From assembly GCA_027076405.1 (NCBI GenBank), contig JALTJN010000182.1:1-64000 (forward strand): a stretch of DNA of 64,000 nucleotides. The letters are read 5' to 3'. The DNA comes from Chromatiales bacterium. GTDB lineage: Bacteria > Pseudomonadota > Gammaproteobacteria > UBA6429. The notes under the pieces were generated by a model that was not told the DNA's origin, did no database searches, and was given only the letters and a program-made list of their open reading frames with translations. This document shows positions 9,063 to 20,067 of the stretch, piece by piece. The position numbers and the translations under genes are program-made. Within the stretch, counting starts at the first letter, position 1. Each line of letters begins with the position of its first letter.

Positions 9063-9077
9063 GGAGAGGTGTTGGAC

Positions 9078-9890
9078 ATGTTAAAGAAAAATCTATTTAC
9101 GCTGTTTTTAATGGTGTATTCCACGATAATATTGGCGTCCGAAGAAATTGTATTTGGTTCTGTTGCAATGGATATTCCTGCCATTATGCACAAAAGACTT
9201 AAACCGCTAACCCAGTATTTAAGCAGGCGACTTAATAAACCGGTTGTATTAAAACTTTCTCCTAATATGGGGGCGGCAATCAATGAAGCAGCAAATGCTA
9301 CCGTTGATATTGCTTATTTAACACCGGTGGCTTATTTACATGCGCATGAAAAAGGTGGTGCTCAGCTTATTGCAAAAACAGTAACAAAAGGAAAGGCCAG
9401 TTTTAAGTTAATGATTGTTGTTAAAGAAAACAGCCCGATAAAATCTGTGAATGATTTAATTGGAAAAAGTTTTGCTTTTGGTGATGAGCGAGCATTATTG
9501 CAGCGTGCTGTAGTGGTGGGTGCAGGTATAAATTTGAATCAGTTTAAAGAGTACCGTTTTATCGGTCACTATGACAATATTGCTCGCGCCGTTATGAATA
9601 ATGATTTTGATGCCGGTATTTTAAAAGATACCATGGCATATAAATGGCAGGGGAAAGGTTTGAAAATTCTTTATGCTTCTCCGGCATTGCCGCCTTATAA
9701 TATTGTTGCGAGTAAAAATATAGATAAAAATATGTTAAAAGAATTAAAACAGATATTTTTGTCGCTGGATAAAAATAATCCTGTTCATTTAAAAGTCATT
9801 AAAGCGATTGATAAAAAATATGACGGATTTGCTCCGACAAATGATAAAGAATACGATATTGTACGGAAGTTGGTTGCGCCGTTTGAATAA
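9078..9890 (+). CDS. PhnD-like periplasmic substrate-binding protein
   Basis: 270 residues from the ATG at 9078. An in-frame GTG at 9069 sits too close to the AAGGAGAG ribosome site (9061-9068), which fits 9078 better. Signal peptide MLKKNLFTLFLMVYSTIILA, then a type-2 periplasmic-binding fold of the PhnD (phosphate/phosphite/phosphonate) family: FGSVAMDIPAIMHKRLKPL, VDIAYLTPVAYL, DLIGKSFAFGDE and FDAGILKDTMAY. No ABC permease or ATPase gene is nearby. The partner is the membrane diguanylate cyclase just upstream. I infer a sensory rather than transport role: ligand-loaded protein touching the cyclase periplasmic domain. The ligand is unknown. Confidence 0.85.
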   Translation: MLKKNLFTLFLMVYSTIILASEEIVFGSVAMDIPAIMHKRLKPLTQYLSRRLNKPVVLKLSPNMGAAINEAANATVDIAYLTPVAYLHAHEKGGAQLIAKTVTKGKASFKLMIVVKENSPIKSVNDLIGKSFAFGDERALLQRAVVVGAGINLNQFKEYRFIGHYDNIARAVMNNDFDAGILKDTMAYKWQGKGLKILYASPALPPYNIVASKNIDKNMLKELKQIFLSLDKNNPVHLKVIKAIDKKYDGFAPTNDKEYDIVRKLVAPFE

Positions 9891-9911
9891 TATTTAATTG
9901 TTAGTTGTTAT

Positions 9912-9940
9912 AAAAAAGCTCTCATAAAGAGTGCTTTTTT
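9912..9940. terminator. Bidirectional rho-independent terminator between phnD-like gene and hemE
   Basis: AAAAAAGC-T-CTC, loop ATAAA, GAG-T-GCTTTTTT: an 11-bp stem with one T-T mismatch. It has A runs on one side and T runs on the other, so it works in both directions. It lies between convergent stops at 9890 and 9948. Confidence 0.85.
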
Positions 9941-9947
9941 ATATTGT

Positions 9948-11012
9948 TTATTTATGATATTTCGGACTGAGTTCATGAACTGCTTTAATAAAGGCTTTTG
10001 CATGTTCAGGGTCAACAAATTGATGAATACCATGACCCAGGTTGAAAACATGGCCTGAACCATGACCATAACTCTCTAAAATACTAGCGACTTCTTCACG
10101 GATGCGTTCAGGTGAAGCATATAGAACAGAAGGGTCCATATTACCTTGTAAAGCAACTTTATCGCCAACACGTTTGCGTGCTAAACCAATATCAAGTGTC
10201 CAGTCTAAACCCAGTGCATCGGCTCCGGTTTCAGCTTGTGCTTCTAACCACTGGCAACCGCCTTTACTAAACATAACAACCGGTACTTTACGCCCCTCGT
10301 TTTCACGGTTTAACCCATCGACGATTTTTTGCATGTAACGTAATGAAAATTCTTTGTAATCACGCGTTGTTAGTACTCCGCCCCAGGTATCAAAAATCAT
10401 CACTGCTTGTGCACCGTGTTCAATCTGGGCATTGAGATAGTCAATAATGGTGTCGGCAAGTTTATCCAGAAGCTGATGCATAAGCTGTGGTGTATCGTAA
10501 AGCATGCCTTTAACTTTGGCATAATCTTTAGAGCTGCTGCCTTCAACCATATAGGTTGCCAGTGTCCACGGACTGCCGGTAAAACCAATAAGAGGAACAC
10601 GACCGTCAAGTTCACGACGAATCATACTTACCGCAGCCATAACATAACCCAGCTCTTCATCCATTGCCGGCGTGAAAAGTTTGTCGATATCTGCTTTGGT
10701 GCGAAGTGGGCGTTCAAAACGCGGGCCTTCACCTTCTGAAAAATACAAACCCAAACCCATTGCATCGGGTACCGTTAAAATATCGGAAAATAAAATTGCT
10801 GCATCAAGTGGAAAACGATCCAGAGGTTGAATGGTTACTTCAGTGGCAAGCTCTGGTGTTTTACACAAGGTCATAAAATCACCTGCTTTGGCACGAGTGG
10901 CTTTATATTCCGGAAGATAACGACCAGCCTGACGCATCATCCAGACGGGGGTAATATCTACAGGTTCTTTTAATAATGCACGCAAGAAGCGATCGTTTTT
11001 TAATTCTGACAT
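9948..11012 (-). CDS. hemE: Uroporphyrinogen decarboxylase
   Basis: 354 residues, standard length. It converts uroporphyrinogen III to coproporphyrinogen III in cytoplasmic heme synthesis. The family signature near the start is complete ([16 protein letters not shown]), with substrate-binding Arg residues and the catalytic Asp in [15 protein letters not shown]. The later [22 protein letters not shown] and [17 protein letters not shown] segments also match. ATG start at 11012. It is the last gene of the minus-strand gltB-gltD-hemE series, although about 200 bases with an inverted repeat separate it from gltD. Heme supply fits the cbb3 oxidase genes elsewhere in the window, but no direct link is visible. 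Confidence 0.97.
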   Translation of the reverse strand: MSELKNDRFLRALLKEPVDITPVWMMRQAGRYLPEYKATRAKAGDFMTLCKTPELATEVTIQPLDRFPLDAAILFSDILTVPDAMGLGLYFSEGEGPRFERPLRTKADIDKLFTPAMDEELGYVMAAVSMIRRELDGRVPLIGFTGSPWTLATYMVEGSSSKDYAKVKGMLYDTPQLMHQLLDKLADTIIDYLNAQIEHGAQAVMIFDTWGGVLTTRDYKEFSLRYMQKIVDGLNRENEGRKVPVVMFSKGGCQWLEAQAETGADALGLDWTLDIGLARKRVGDKVALQGNMDPSVLYASPERIREEVASILESYGHGSGHVFNLGHGIHQFVDPEHAKAFIKAVHELSPKYHK

Positions 11013-11069
11013 TTTTTATCAACCACAAGGTGGAGGTGAAACCCTAGGTTGAGAGACTAGCCTGGGCTG

Positions 11070-11204
11070 CACAGAGGTACACAGAGAAAAGGTTGTTTTA
11101 ATCTGTGACTTCTTCGTTAAAAGAGAAATTATTATTTTAATAACCACTATCGGTTAAGGAAATACAGAAGTAACTCTGTGTGTTTCCGAATCCTCTGTGG
11201 TTAA
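11070..11204. repeat. Dispersed inverted repeat, copy B (ACCACAGAGG family)
   Basis: Left arm 11070-11086 (CACAGAGGTACACAGAG) and right arm 11174-11204 (begins CTCTGTGTG and ends CCTCTGTGGTTAA) are complementary in their cores, with about 90 bases between. It sits in the gltD-hemE gap and is related to copies A, C and D. A shorter similar stretch (AACCACAAGGTGGAG near 11030) may be a decayed half copy. Confidence 0.7.
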
Positions 11205-11209
11205 AGTTT

Positions 11210-12619
<1,410 letters not shown>

Positions 12620-12655
12620 TTATATTTTCTATTCGTTATGAGTTACAAAATTTAA

Positions 12656-15600
12656 TTATGCTGCTGCGCTTTGCAAATCAAGCAGCAATGATTCCATACT
12701 GGCTGCTTTTGGTTTAACTAACCAGAAGTTGCATAGTGCGTCTGCAAAATTATCAAGAATATCCTGACCACGCTGGCTACCTGTTTCCTGTACATGCTGT
12801 TCAATGACTTCGCGCAAGTGGGAACGATAAGCTTCCATGGCTTCAGCACCAATACGTTCGATATCAACATCCTGATTGATGCGGTCTGCAAAATGATTAT
12901 TTTCATCATAAATATAAGCAAAACCACCGGTCATTCCGGCTCCGAAATTCACACCGGTATCACCTAATACTGTCACCAGACCACCGGTCATGTATTCACA
13001 ACCATGGTCACCAATACCTTCAACCACAACGTGTGCGCCCGAGTTACGAACGGCAAAACGTTCACCGGCTAAACCGGATGCGAAAAGTTTGCCTCCCGTT
13101 GCACCGTACAAACAGGTGTTACCAATAATCGTTGTTTCATGGCTCTTGAAAGCACTGCCTTTTGGTGGACGGATTGATAACTTGCCACCGGCCATACCTT
13201 TACCAACATAATCGTTAGCATCCCCTTCAAGGTTCATGTGCAAACCGCCGGCATTCCAGACGCCAAAACTTTGACCTGCTGTGCCGCTTAAATTTAAAAC
13301 AATGGGATTTTCTTCCATGCCTAAATTACCGTGGCGTACCGCAATTTCACCGGATAGACGTGCACCAATCGAGCGATCAATATTTTCTACCTGATAAGTG
13401 AATTCGCCACCTGTTTTATTTTCAATTGCAGAGAGAGTATCGGCGACCATTTTTTCTGCCAATACACCTTTATCAAACGGTTCGTTTTTAGGTTCAACGC
13501 AATAAGAAGGCATTTCTTTTGCCACACCGGCATCAGATAATAACGGGCTTAAGTCCAATGCATTTTGTTTGGCTGTATTACCTTCTAAAATTTCCAGAAG
13601 ATCTGTGCGACCAATAAGATCGGTTAAGTTTTTAATACCTAAACTTGCCATTAACTCGCGTACTTCCCGGGTAATGAATTTGAAGTAGTTCATGACCATT
13701 TCAACTTCACCAATGAAGTGTTTCTTACGCAAGATATCATCCTGAGTTGCAACACCGGTGGCACAGTTATTTAAGTGGCAAATACGTAAGTATTTACAGC
13801 CCATCGCAACCATAGGACCGGTGCCAAAACCGAAACTTTCTGCGCCTAAGATAGCGGCTTTAATAATATCTAAACCGGTTTTTAAACCACCATCTGTTTG
13901 CAAACGCACTTTGCCGCGTAAGTTATTTGCACGCAGAATTTGATGCGTCTCGGTTAAACCGAGTTCCCATGGGCCACCGGCATATTTAACCGAAGTTAAA
14001 GGTGAGGCACCGGTACCGCCGTCATAACCGGAGATAGTAATTAAATCGGCATAGGCTTTTGCAACACCGGCGGCAATGGTGCCAACACCGGCTTCAGAAA
14101 CCAGTTTTACAGAAACTAAGCCGTCTGGATTAACCTGCTTTAAGTCATAAATAAGCTGAGCCAAATCTTCGATAGAATAAATATCGTGATGCGGTGGTGG
14201 AGAAATTAATGATACACCCGGTTTGCAATAACGTAACTCGGCAATGTAATCATTAACTTTATGGCCGGGTAATTGACCGCCTTCACCGGGTTTAGCACCT
14301 TGTGCAATTTTAATTTGCATAACTTCAGCGCTACGTAAATAGGCTGGTGTTACACCAAAGCGGCCAGATGCAACTTGTTTAATTTTAGAACGCTTCACTG
14401 TGCCGTAACGTTTAATATCTTCGCCACCTTCACCTGAATTAGAACGACCGCCCAGTTCATTCATGGCCTGGGCTAATGTTTCATGTGCTTCTGGCGACAA
14501 GGCACCAAGTGACATGGCTGCCGAGTCAAACCGCTGAACAATATTTTCGAAGGATTCAACTTCGTTGATATCGATGGCTTTTATACCGGCGTGTTTAACT
14601 TTTAATAAGTCTCTTAATGAAATAGGTGCGCGGTTATTAATTTGATCGGCATAAATTTTATAGTCTTCATACTTGCCGCTCTTGACGGCAACTTGTAATG
14701 CATTGACCACATCCGGGTTATAGGCATGATCTTCACCACCGTGAACAAACTTTAATAAGCCACCTTGATCCATTTTCTTGCGTGTGTTCCATGCGAGTTT
14801 ACAAAGTACACGTTGCTCGGCTTCTATTTCTGAAAAATGGCTACCCTGAATGCGGTTCGTTGTGCCTTTAAAACAAAAATCAACAACTTCCTGATTGAGT
14901 CCAACAGATTCAAAAAGCTGTGCGCCACGGTAACTCGAGATAGTCGAGATCCCCATCTTCGAGGTGATTTTATATAAACCTTTATTAATGCCTTTACGGA
15001 AATTTTCGTTTAATTCTTTTGCTTCATAGCCGCTAATTTCTTTGCTGCGAACCATGTCGCTTAAGCAGGCATAAGCAAGGTAAGGGTAAATGGCCGTTGC
15101 ACCATAACCAATTAAGGTCGCAAAGTGATGCGGGTCTCGTGCTGTTGCCGTTTCTAAAACAATATTCGCATCACAACGTACACCTTCAGCAATTAAATGA
15201 TGATGTACTGCACCGGTTGCCAGTAAGGCATGAACAGGGTAGCTGTCTTCACTGATGTCTTTATCGCTTAATACAATAATAACTTTGCCGGAATTAACCG
15301 CTGCTGCTGCTTTATTGTTGATGTCATCGAGTGCCGTTTTTAAATCAATATTTTCAGGGTAATTTAGTGAGATCACTTCATGTGCATAATCACTATTTGT
15401 TTTGCCTAACTCAATGAGCTTGGTAAATTTGGTATGTGATAAAACAGGTGAGTTCACTAATAAACGTGAAGCGTGCTCGGCTGTTTCTTCAAACATGTTT
15501 TGTTCACGGCCAAAGCAGGTTTCCAGAGACATAACGATTTGTTCACGGATGGGATCAATCGGCGGGTTAGTCACCTGTGCAAATTGCTGGCGGAAATAAT

Positions 15601-17173
15601 CGTAAGGCGAACGTTCTTTACGAGACAAAACAGGGAACGGGGTGTCGTCGCCCATTGAACCAATCGCTTCCTGACCGTCTTCACCCAAAATACGAATAAT
15701 CTGATCACGTTCTTCAAAGCTGACTTGAAAAAGCTTTTGGTAGACATCTAGCGTATCCACGTCCATGGCATCTGCGCCATTTTCTGCTGCAAGATGTGAT
15801 TCAAGGTGGATGGCATTCTCGCTCATCCATTTTTTATAGGGGTGAGCACTCTTTAAACGTTCATCCACCATTGCGGGCAGGATCAATTCTCCCGTTTCTG
15901 TATTGACGGCAAGCATTTCACCTGGCTTGAGTCGACCTTTTTGCGCCACGTCTTCAGGGGCATATTGATAAACACCAATTTCAGAGGCAATGGTGATATG
16001 GCGATCTTTAGTGATCATCCAGCGTGCAGGACGTAAACCGTTTCTATCCATACTACAGGCAGCATGACGACCATCGGTTAATACAACACCGGCAGGGCCA
16101 TCCCACGATTCCATGTGCATGGAGTTGTATTCATAAAATGCACGTAAGTCGGCATCCATATTTGCCACATTTTGCCAAGCAGGTGGAATCAATAAGCGCA
16201 TGGCGCGGAAGATATCCATGCCTCCGGCGAGTAATGCTTCGAGCATGTTATCCATGGAGTTTGAATCTGAACCGGTCATTGAAACCAGTGGGCGAACGTC
16301 TTCCATTGGAATATGCGGGCTTTCGAATTTATGACCGCGTGCGACAGACCAGTTGCGGTTGCCTTGCACGGTATTAATTTCACCATTATGCGCCAGGTAG
16401 CGGAAAGGCTGAGCCAAACGCCATTGCGGCCAGGTATTCGTTGAAAAACGCTGGTGAAAAACAGCTAATGCTGTTTCAAAACTTTCATCATTTAAGTCTT
16501 TATAAAAATGAGGAAGGTGTTCTGGCATCACCAGACCTTTGTACGAAATAACAGATGATGACAGGCTTGGAACATAAAAAGCATCATCATTGTTTTCCAG
16601 CGCTTTTTCAGTACGACGACGTGCAATATATAAGTGTCTTTCAAAACTGTTGCTGTCCATGCCTTCAGCAGCATTGATAAATATTTGCTCGATTTGGGGT
16701 AATGACTTTAAGGCTTCTTCACCACAAGCGGTCTTATCAACTGGTACAACACGCCAGCCTGCGATAGTAAGTCCTTCCTTACTAATTTCGCTTTCCAGTT
16801 GTTGACGTGCGGCAGCAGCTAACTTTTCATCGGTATTAAGAAAAAGCATACCAACGGCATAGAGTTCAGTGAGATTTATTTTGAGATCTGCAGCGGCGGC
16901 TTTTAAGAAACTGTCGGGTTTTTTTAATAGTAAACCGCAACCATCGCCGGTTTTACCGTCAGCGGCAACTGCACCACGGTGGGTTAAGCGGGCCAAGGCA
17001 TCAATTGATGTTTTCAGTAACCAGTGGCTGGGTTTTCCGTCCATTTGTGCCATGAGGCCAAAACCGCAGTTATCACGTTCAAATTCCGGACGGTAAAGCC
17101 CACCGTTCATGCCAGAATAATTGGGGTGTTTTGAGTTGGAGTTGTTTGTCTTTATAGTCACTATCTTCTTCAC
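12656..17173 (-). CDS. gltB: Glutamate synthase [NADPH] large (alpha) subunit
   Basis: 1505 residues, full length for the large subunit. An N-terminal Ntn glutamine amidotransferase domain uses a Cys exposed after propeptide removal, here C36 in [11 protein letters not shown]. The central domain, the FMN-binding synthase domain ([33 protein letters not shown]) and the 3Fe-4S motif ([19 protein letters not shown]) follow. The C-terminal beta-helix GXGXG domain contains [11 protein letters not shown] and NFGAGMTGG. The chosen start is a GTG at 17173; Met22 (17110) would still leave a short propeptide, and neither has a clear ribosome site, so the exact start is uncertain. A good sigma-70 promoter lies about 130 bases upstream. 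Confidence 0.96.
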   Translation of the reverse strand: MKKIVTIKTNNSNSKHPNYSGMNGGLYRPEFERDNCGFGLMAQMDGKPSHWLLKTSIDALARLTHRGAVAADGKTGDGCGLLLKKPDSFLKAAAADLKINLTELYAVGMLFLNTDEKLAAAARQQLESEISKEGLTIAGWRVVPVDKTACGEEALKSLPQIEQIFINAAEGMDSNSFERHLYIARRRTEKALENNDDAFYVPSLSSSVISYKGLVMPEHLPHFYKDLNDESFETALAVFHQRFSTNTWPQWRLAQPFRYLAHNGEINTVQGNRNWSVARGHKFESPHIPMEDVRPLVSMTGSDSNSMDNMLEALLAGGMDIFRAMRLLIPPAWQNVANMDADLRAFYEYNSMHMESWDGPAGVVLTDGRHAACSMDRNGLRPARWMITKDRHITIASEIGVYQYAPEDVAQKGRLKPGEMLAVNTETGELILPAMVDERLKSAHPYKKWMSENAIHLESHLAAENGADAMDVDTLDVYQKLFQVSFEERDQIIRILGEDGQEAIGSMGDDTPFPVLSRKERSPYDYFRQQFAQVTNPPIDPIREQIVMSLETCFGREQNMFEETAEHASRLLVNSPVLSHTKFTKLIELGKTNSDYAHEVISLNYPENIDLKTALDDINNKAAAAVNSGKVIIVLSDKDISEDSYPVHALLATGAVHHHLIAEGVRCDANIVLETATARDPHHFATLIGYGATAIYPYLAYACLSDMVRSKEISGYEAKELNENFRKGINKGLYKITSKMGISTISSYRGAQLFESVGLNQEVVDFCFKGTTNRIQGSHFSEIEAEQRVLCKLAWNTRKKMDQGGLLKFVHGGEDHAYNPDVVNALQVAVKSGKYEDYKIYADQINNRAPISLRDLLKVKHAGIKAIDINEVESFENIVQRFDSAAMSLGALSPEAHETLAQAMNELGGRSNSGEGGEDIKRYGTVKRSKIKQVASGRFGVTPAYLRSAEVMQIKIAQGAKPGEGGQLPGHKVNDYIAELRYCKPGVSLISPPPHHDIYSIEDLAQLIYDLKQVNPDGLVSVKLVSEAGVGTIAAGVAKAYADLITISGYDGGTGASPLTSVKYAGGPWELGLTETHQILRANNLRGKVRLQTDGGLKTGLDIIKAAILGAESFGFGTGPMVAMGCKYLRICHLNNCATGVATQDDILRKKHFIGEVEMVMNYFKFITREVRELMASLGIKNLTDLIGRTDLLEILEGNTAKQNALDLSPLLSDAGVAKEMPSYCVEPKNEPFDKGVLAEKMVADTLSAIENKTGGEFTYQVENIDRSIGARLSGEIAVRHGNLGMEENPIVLNLSGTAGQSFGVWNAGGLHMNLEGDANDYVGKGMAGGKLSIRPPKGSAFKSHETTIIGNTCLYGATGGKLFASGLAGERFAVRNSGAHVVVEGIGDHGCEYMTGGLVTVLGDTGVNFGAGMTGGFAYIYDENNHFADRINQDVDIERIGAEAMEAYRSHLREVIEQHVQETGSQRGQDILDNFADALCNFWLVKPKAASMESLLLDLQSAAA

Positions 17174-17606
17174 CGGATAATCGTCTTAACGTAATAATAT
17201 CGTCTTATCGTGCCAATCTGAGCCTGTGCTCCTGAATGGCAAACAGCCTAAAATTCGTCCATTTTTATGAAAAATCTCAACGGGAACGCTGAGCGAAATG
17301 GCCAAGCAGTATACAGCGGGAGACGATTTGCTTCAATCCAAAAAGAGACTAGAAGGGAGCGGAAACCAATAGAAATAGAGGGTTATTAGGGGGAGGGATG
17401 GGACACCAAGGACGGTGCCAGAACGTGCGTAGCAGGTTAGGGTAATACTGACGAAACGCGTAGCGGTTCATTAAGTGCGAAGAACATCAAGTAAAAAGTG
17501 AGGTTAAAAATTATGATAAAGCTAAGTTTTAACTATTTAAATCGCCAGCCCCTTCTAAAGGGGGAGGCTTTCTTATTTCTTTATGCTCTTGCTGGCTAAT
17601 TATTTT
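17174..17606. other. 433-base gene-free region upstream of gltB
   Basis: No open frame with coding character on either strand. It holds the gltB promoter (17307-17335) and a leader of about 127 bases. Near 17548-17568 is a GC-rich hairpin-forming stretch (GCCCCTTCTAAAGGGGGAGGC). Base composition is richer in G+C than other gaps in the window between about 17370 and 17480. I recognise no riboswitch class. Confidence 0.6.
17307..17335 (-). promoter_or_regulatory. Predicted sigma-70 promoter of gltBD
   Basis: On the minus strand TTGAAG (17335-17330) is followed by exactly 17 bases and TATACT (17312-17307): four and five matches to the two consensus hexamers. The predicted start is near 17300, giving a 127-base leader before the gltB GTG. 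Confidence 0.6.
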
Positions 17607-19763
17607 TTAATTCAGCTCTGCATGTATGGCGCTAAAGTTTCTCGGCCACGGTTTTGCTTTTTGTACAGCCGGTGGAAGGGTGGCAATAGCCTGTTTTGCT
17701 TTTGAGTACCCGGGATAGCTGCCATAAACCAGAATATACCAGTCTTTACCGTCGCGTAGACGATGAAAGTAAACGGCTTTACCGGTTAATTTATAACGTT
17801 TGATAAAAGCCTGAATGGCTTTTTTATCGGTACCGGCTGCAAGCTGTAAAGTGTAATGACTGGGATCCTGACTCCATAACCAGCCTTCCTGATTCGATGT
17901 CATTGCAGAAGGAATAACCGGTGAAGTCATTGGTTTTTTTGTCGGTTTTGATAAAGAAGGCAGTATGCTGGCAAATGACCGCACCCAGGGTTTTGCGACA
18001 CCTTTTGGTAACTGTTTGGCGGCTGCTTGCGCAGCTGCTTTGCTCGGGAAATGATTATAAATTAAGGTAAACCAGTCTTCGTTATTGCGTTGTGTTTTAA
18101 AAATGGCGGCATCAGCAGTTAAAGAAAACTTTTTTAGATAAGCCGGTATGGTTTTTTTATTGTGGGTTGCTAAAAGTTGTAATGTGAAATGATTTTTATT
18201 TTGTTGTTGTATCCAATCTTGTCCATGCAAGTTTGATGTGTTGTTATTATTTTTAGCTGGCGTTTTGACGATTATTTCTTTTTGAACAGATTTCTTGTTT
18301 TGCGGGCTGACTTTTTCTTCAGCGGTAGAGACAACATCAAAAGTAATACTGTTTGATTCTTTATTCGAAACCGGATCAATGATGGTTACCGTCCAGGTAT
18401 CCGGTTGCATGCCCACATTAAGTATTAAGTTTAAATAAGAATCACTGGTAATGTTGACTTGTGTATCGGCAAGAATTTTTTCTTTACCGGTCCAGCTCAC
18501 TTTGACTTTTTGTTGTTTATTAAAGCCTGTTCCTGTTACGGAGATAATTTGTCGTTGTTTGCTTGCAGGTATCGGGTTGGGATTGATTGATAATAATTTA
18601 ACACTGGGTGAGGCTTTCTCTTTCTCCACTGTTTTGTTGACTACTGTTTGTGTCTGAGTTTGTTGCTGATTTTCAGATGCTTTATTTAATGCAAACTCAA
18701 TTGTTTTTTGTTCGGCTTGAGTGTCCTCAATAGTTTGTTGCGGAATACGTGCTATCGGAGATGTTGTTGAAGCCTCTGCGGCTTGCTCAATCTTTTTTTC
18801 AGTAACGGTATTTTCAGGTTCTTCGAATAAACGGTTTACATCATCCTGAAAAAATAAACCGGCACTGACTAATATGAGTGCAAAGCCACCAAGAAGTATA
18901 TTGCGTAAATTAAAGGGGGTAACCTTATCGATAAGTTTATTATTTAACTCTGCTTCTTCTGCAGTGAAGGGTTCACTGTCATCAAGCAAGTTGAGGTGAG
19001 CATATTCATTTATTTTTGCAGGAACACCGGCTGATGCTTTAAAAATTTTATGCACCAGTTTTGGTGTGAACGGACTGGTGCCATCGAGTCCGGCGACGGC
19101 TAACCGGTGGCGTAAATATTCTGCTGTTTCGGTTTCATCCAGTGCGGGTATTTCCATAGCATGGGTGACGCGTTCCTTTAAAGAATGGATCGCGGGATCT
19201 TCGAGCATGATGTCTATTTCCGGTTCACAGAATAAAATAATCCGTAATGCGGTTTGTTGATCTGAATGATGTTCCGCCAGATAGAGTAATGCTTGCAAAG
19301 CATCTTTTGGTAGCTCGTGCGCATCATCAATAATAAGAATAGGAACATAGGATGCCTGATGCATATAGTCGAGTTGTGAGCTAAGGACTTCATATAATGC
19401 AGAAGGTTCAAGGGGTGGCTCGGTAATATTAAAACCATGTGCTACCTGTTTTAATAACAGGCTGGCATCCATCATTGTATGTGACTGGATTTCACATATT
19501 TGCCATTCTTCAGGCGCAGTATTAATGAAGCGTTGTTTCAGACTGCTTTTACCGACGCCACGCTCTCCGGTTACAATCAGCAACAGGTTGCCGTATTGGG
19601 TGTAATGTTTTAGTAATTCGAGGCGTTCAGTCAGTGCCGGATTGAGATATAAAAAACGGTCATCTTGCTGTGACGAAAAGGGGGCTTCGGTTAACCCGTA
19701 TGATGCCAGATAGCCGGGGTCAACATGACTGAGTTGGTCTATGTTATGTGGGTCATAAGTCAT
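17607..19763 (-). CDS. DamX-like membrane protein: AAA ATPase, IPT/TIG-like domain, two SPOR domains
   Basis: 718 residues. An N-terminal ExeA-like AAA domain (about 20-275) has Walker A GERGVGKSS at 66-74 and Walker B LIIDDAHE at 143-150. One membrane helix lies at about 288-305. A low-complexity Gln/Thr/Glu linker follows, then an IPT/TIG-like Ig segment at about 388-480 (LSINPNPIPASKQRQ, VTGTGF), and two C-terminal SPOR domains at about 512-590 and 635-715. SPOR domains bind denuded peptidoglycan glycans at division sites. DamX of E. coli and its Pseudomonas counterpart lie next to aroKB, as here; this protein carries an extra Ig-like domain and a second SPOR. Probably a division or envelope protein with an ATPase input; that role is inference. 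Confidence 0.85.
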   Translation of the reverse strand: MTYDPHNIDQLSHVDPGYLASYGLTEAPFSSQQDDRFLYLNPALTERLELLKHYTQYGNLLLIVTGERGVGKSSLKQRFINTAPEEWQICEIQSHTMMDASLLLKQVAHGFNITEPPLEPSALYEVLSSQLDYMHQASYVPILIIDDAHELPKDALQALLYLAEHHSDQQTALRIILFCEPEIDIMLEDPAIHSLKERVTHAMEIPALDETETAEYLRHRLAVAGLDGTSPFTPKLVHKIFKASAGVPAKINEYAHLNLLDDSEPFTAEEAELNNKLIDKVTPFNLRNILLGGFALILVSAGLFFQDDVNRLFEEPENTVTEKKIEQAAEASTTSPIARIPQQTIEDTQAEQKTIEFALNKASENQQQTQTQTVVNKTVEKEKASPSVKLLSINPNPIPASKQRQIISVTGTGFNKQQKVKVSWTGKEKILADTQVNITSDSYLNLILNVGMQPDTWTVTIIDPVSNKESNSITFDVVSTAEEKVSPQNKKSVQKEIIVKTPAKNNNNTSNLHGQDWIQQQNKNHFTLQLLATHNKKTIPAYLKKFSLTADAAIFKTQRNNEDWFTLIYNHFPSKAAAQAAAKQLPKGVAKPWVRSFASILPSLSKPTKKPMTSPVIPSAMTSNQEGWLWSQDPSHYTLQLAAGTDKKAIQAFIKRYKLTGKAVYFHRLRDGKDWYILVYGSYPGYSKAKQAIATLPPAVQKAKPWPRNFSAIHAELN

Positions 19764-19788
19764 AAGTATTTTTCTTTAATATCATAAC

Positions 19789-20043
19789 TCAGTTTGGTTG
19801 TTCTTGTCCCTGTAAAAAGACGACCTTGAAACCACGTTTTAATTGTGAATCACGTACTCGTAATAATGCTTCTTGTGCCATTTCCAGATTTTCAAAATGG
19901 TCACGTTTTATGCGTCCCGAACGACCCTGTTGTCCCCATTCACGAATCAAGGTCCAGCCTTCGAGCAGATCTTCCAGCAGTAATAGCTGGTAATAGCGAG
20001 GGGGTTTATCTTCGATAGCAGGTATTTGCATGTAGACGCGCAT
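19789..20043 (-). CDS. Small WGR-domain protein
   Basis: 84 residues, essentially one WGR domain. The motif REWGQQGRSGRIKRDHF contains the Trp-Gly-Arg core, preceded by RYYQLLLLEDLLEGWTLI and followed by the helix MAQEALLRVRDSQLKRGF. WGR domains bind nucleic acid ends in PARP-type proteins and also occur alone in bacteria, where their role is poorly known. It sits between the dGTPase gene (24-base gap upstream) and the DamX-like gene (25-base gap downstream) on the same strand, so it is probably part of the aroB-dgt transcript. A link to dNTP or DNA metabolism is suggested only by the neighbour. Confidence 0.8.
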   Translation of the reverse strand: MRVYMQIPAIEDKPPRYYQLLLLEDLLEGWTLIREWGQQGRSGRIKRDHFENLEMAQEALLRVRDSQLKRGFKVVFLQGQEQPN

Positions 20044-20067
20044 AATTAAAGAATCGTTTTATCTCGT

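Noticed and set aside
17548..17568. Terminator of the DamX-like gene
   Set aside because: The GC-rich hairpin has its T-rich side on the plus strand, while the gene is on the minus strand, so it is not a good intrinsic terminator for it.
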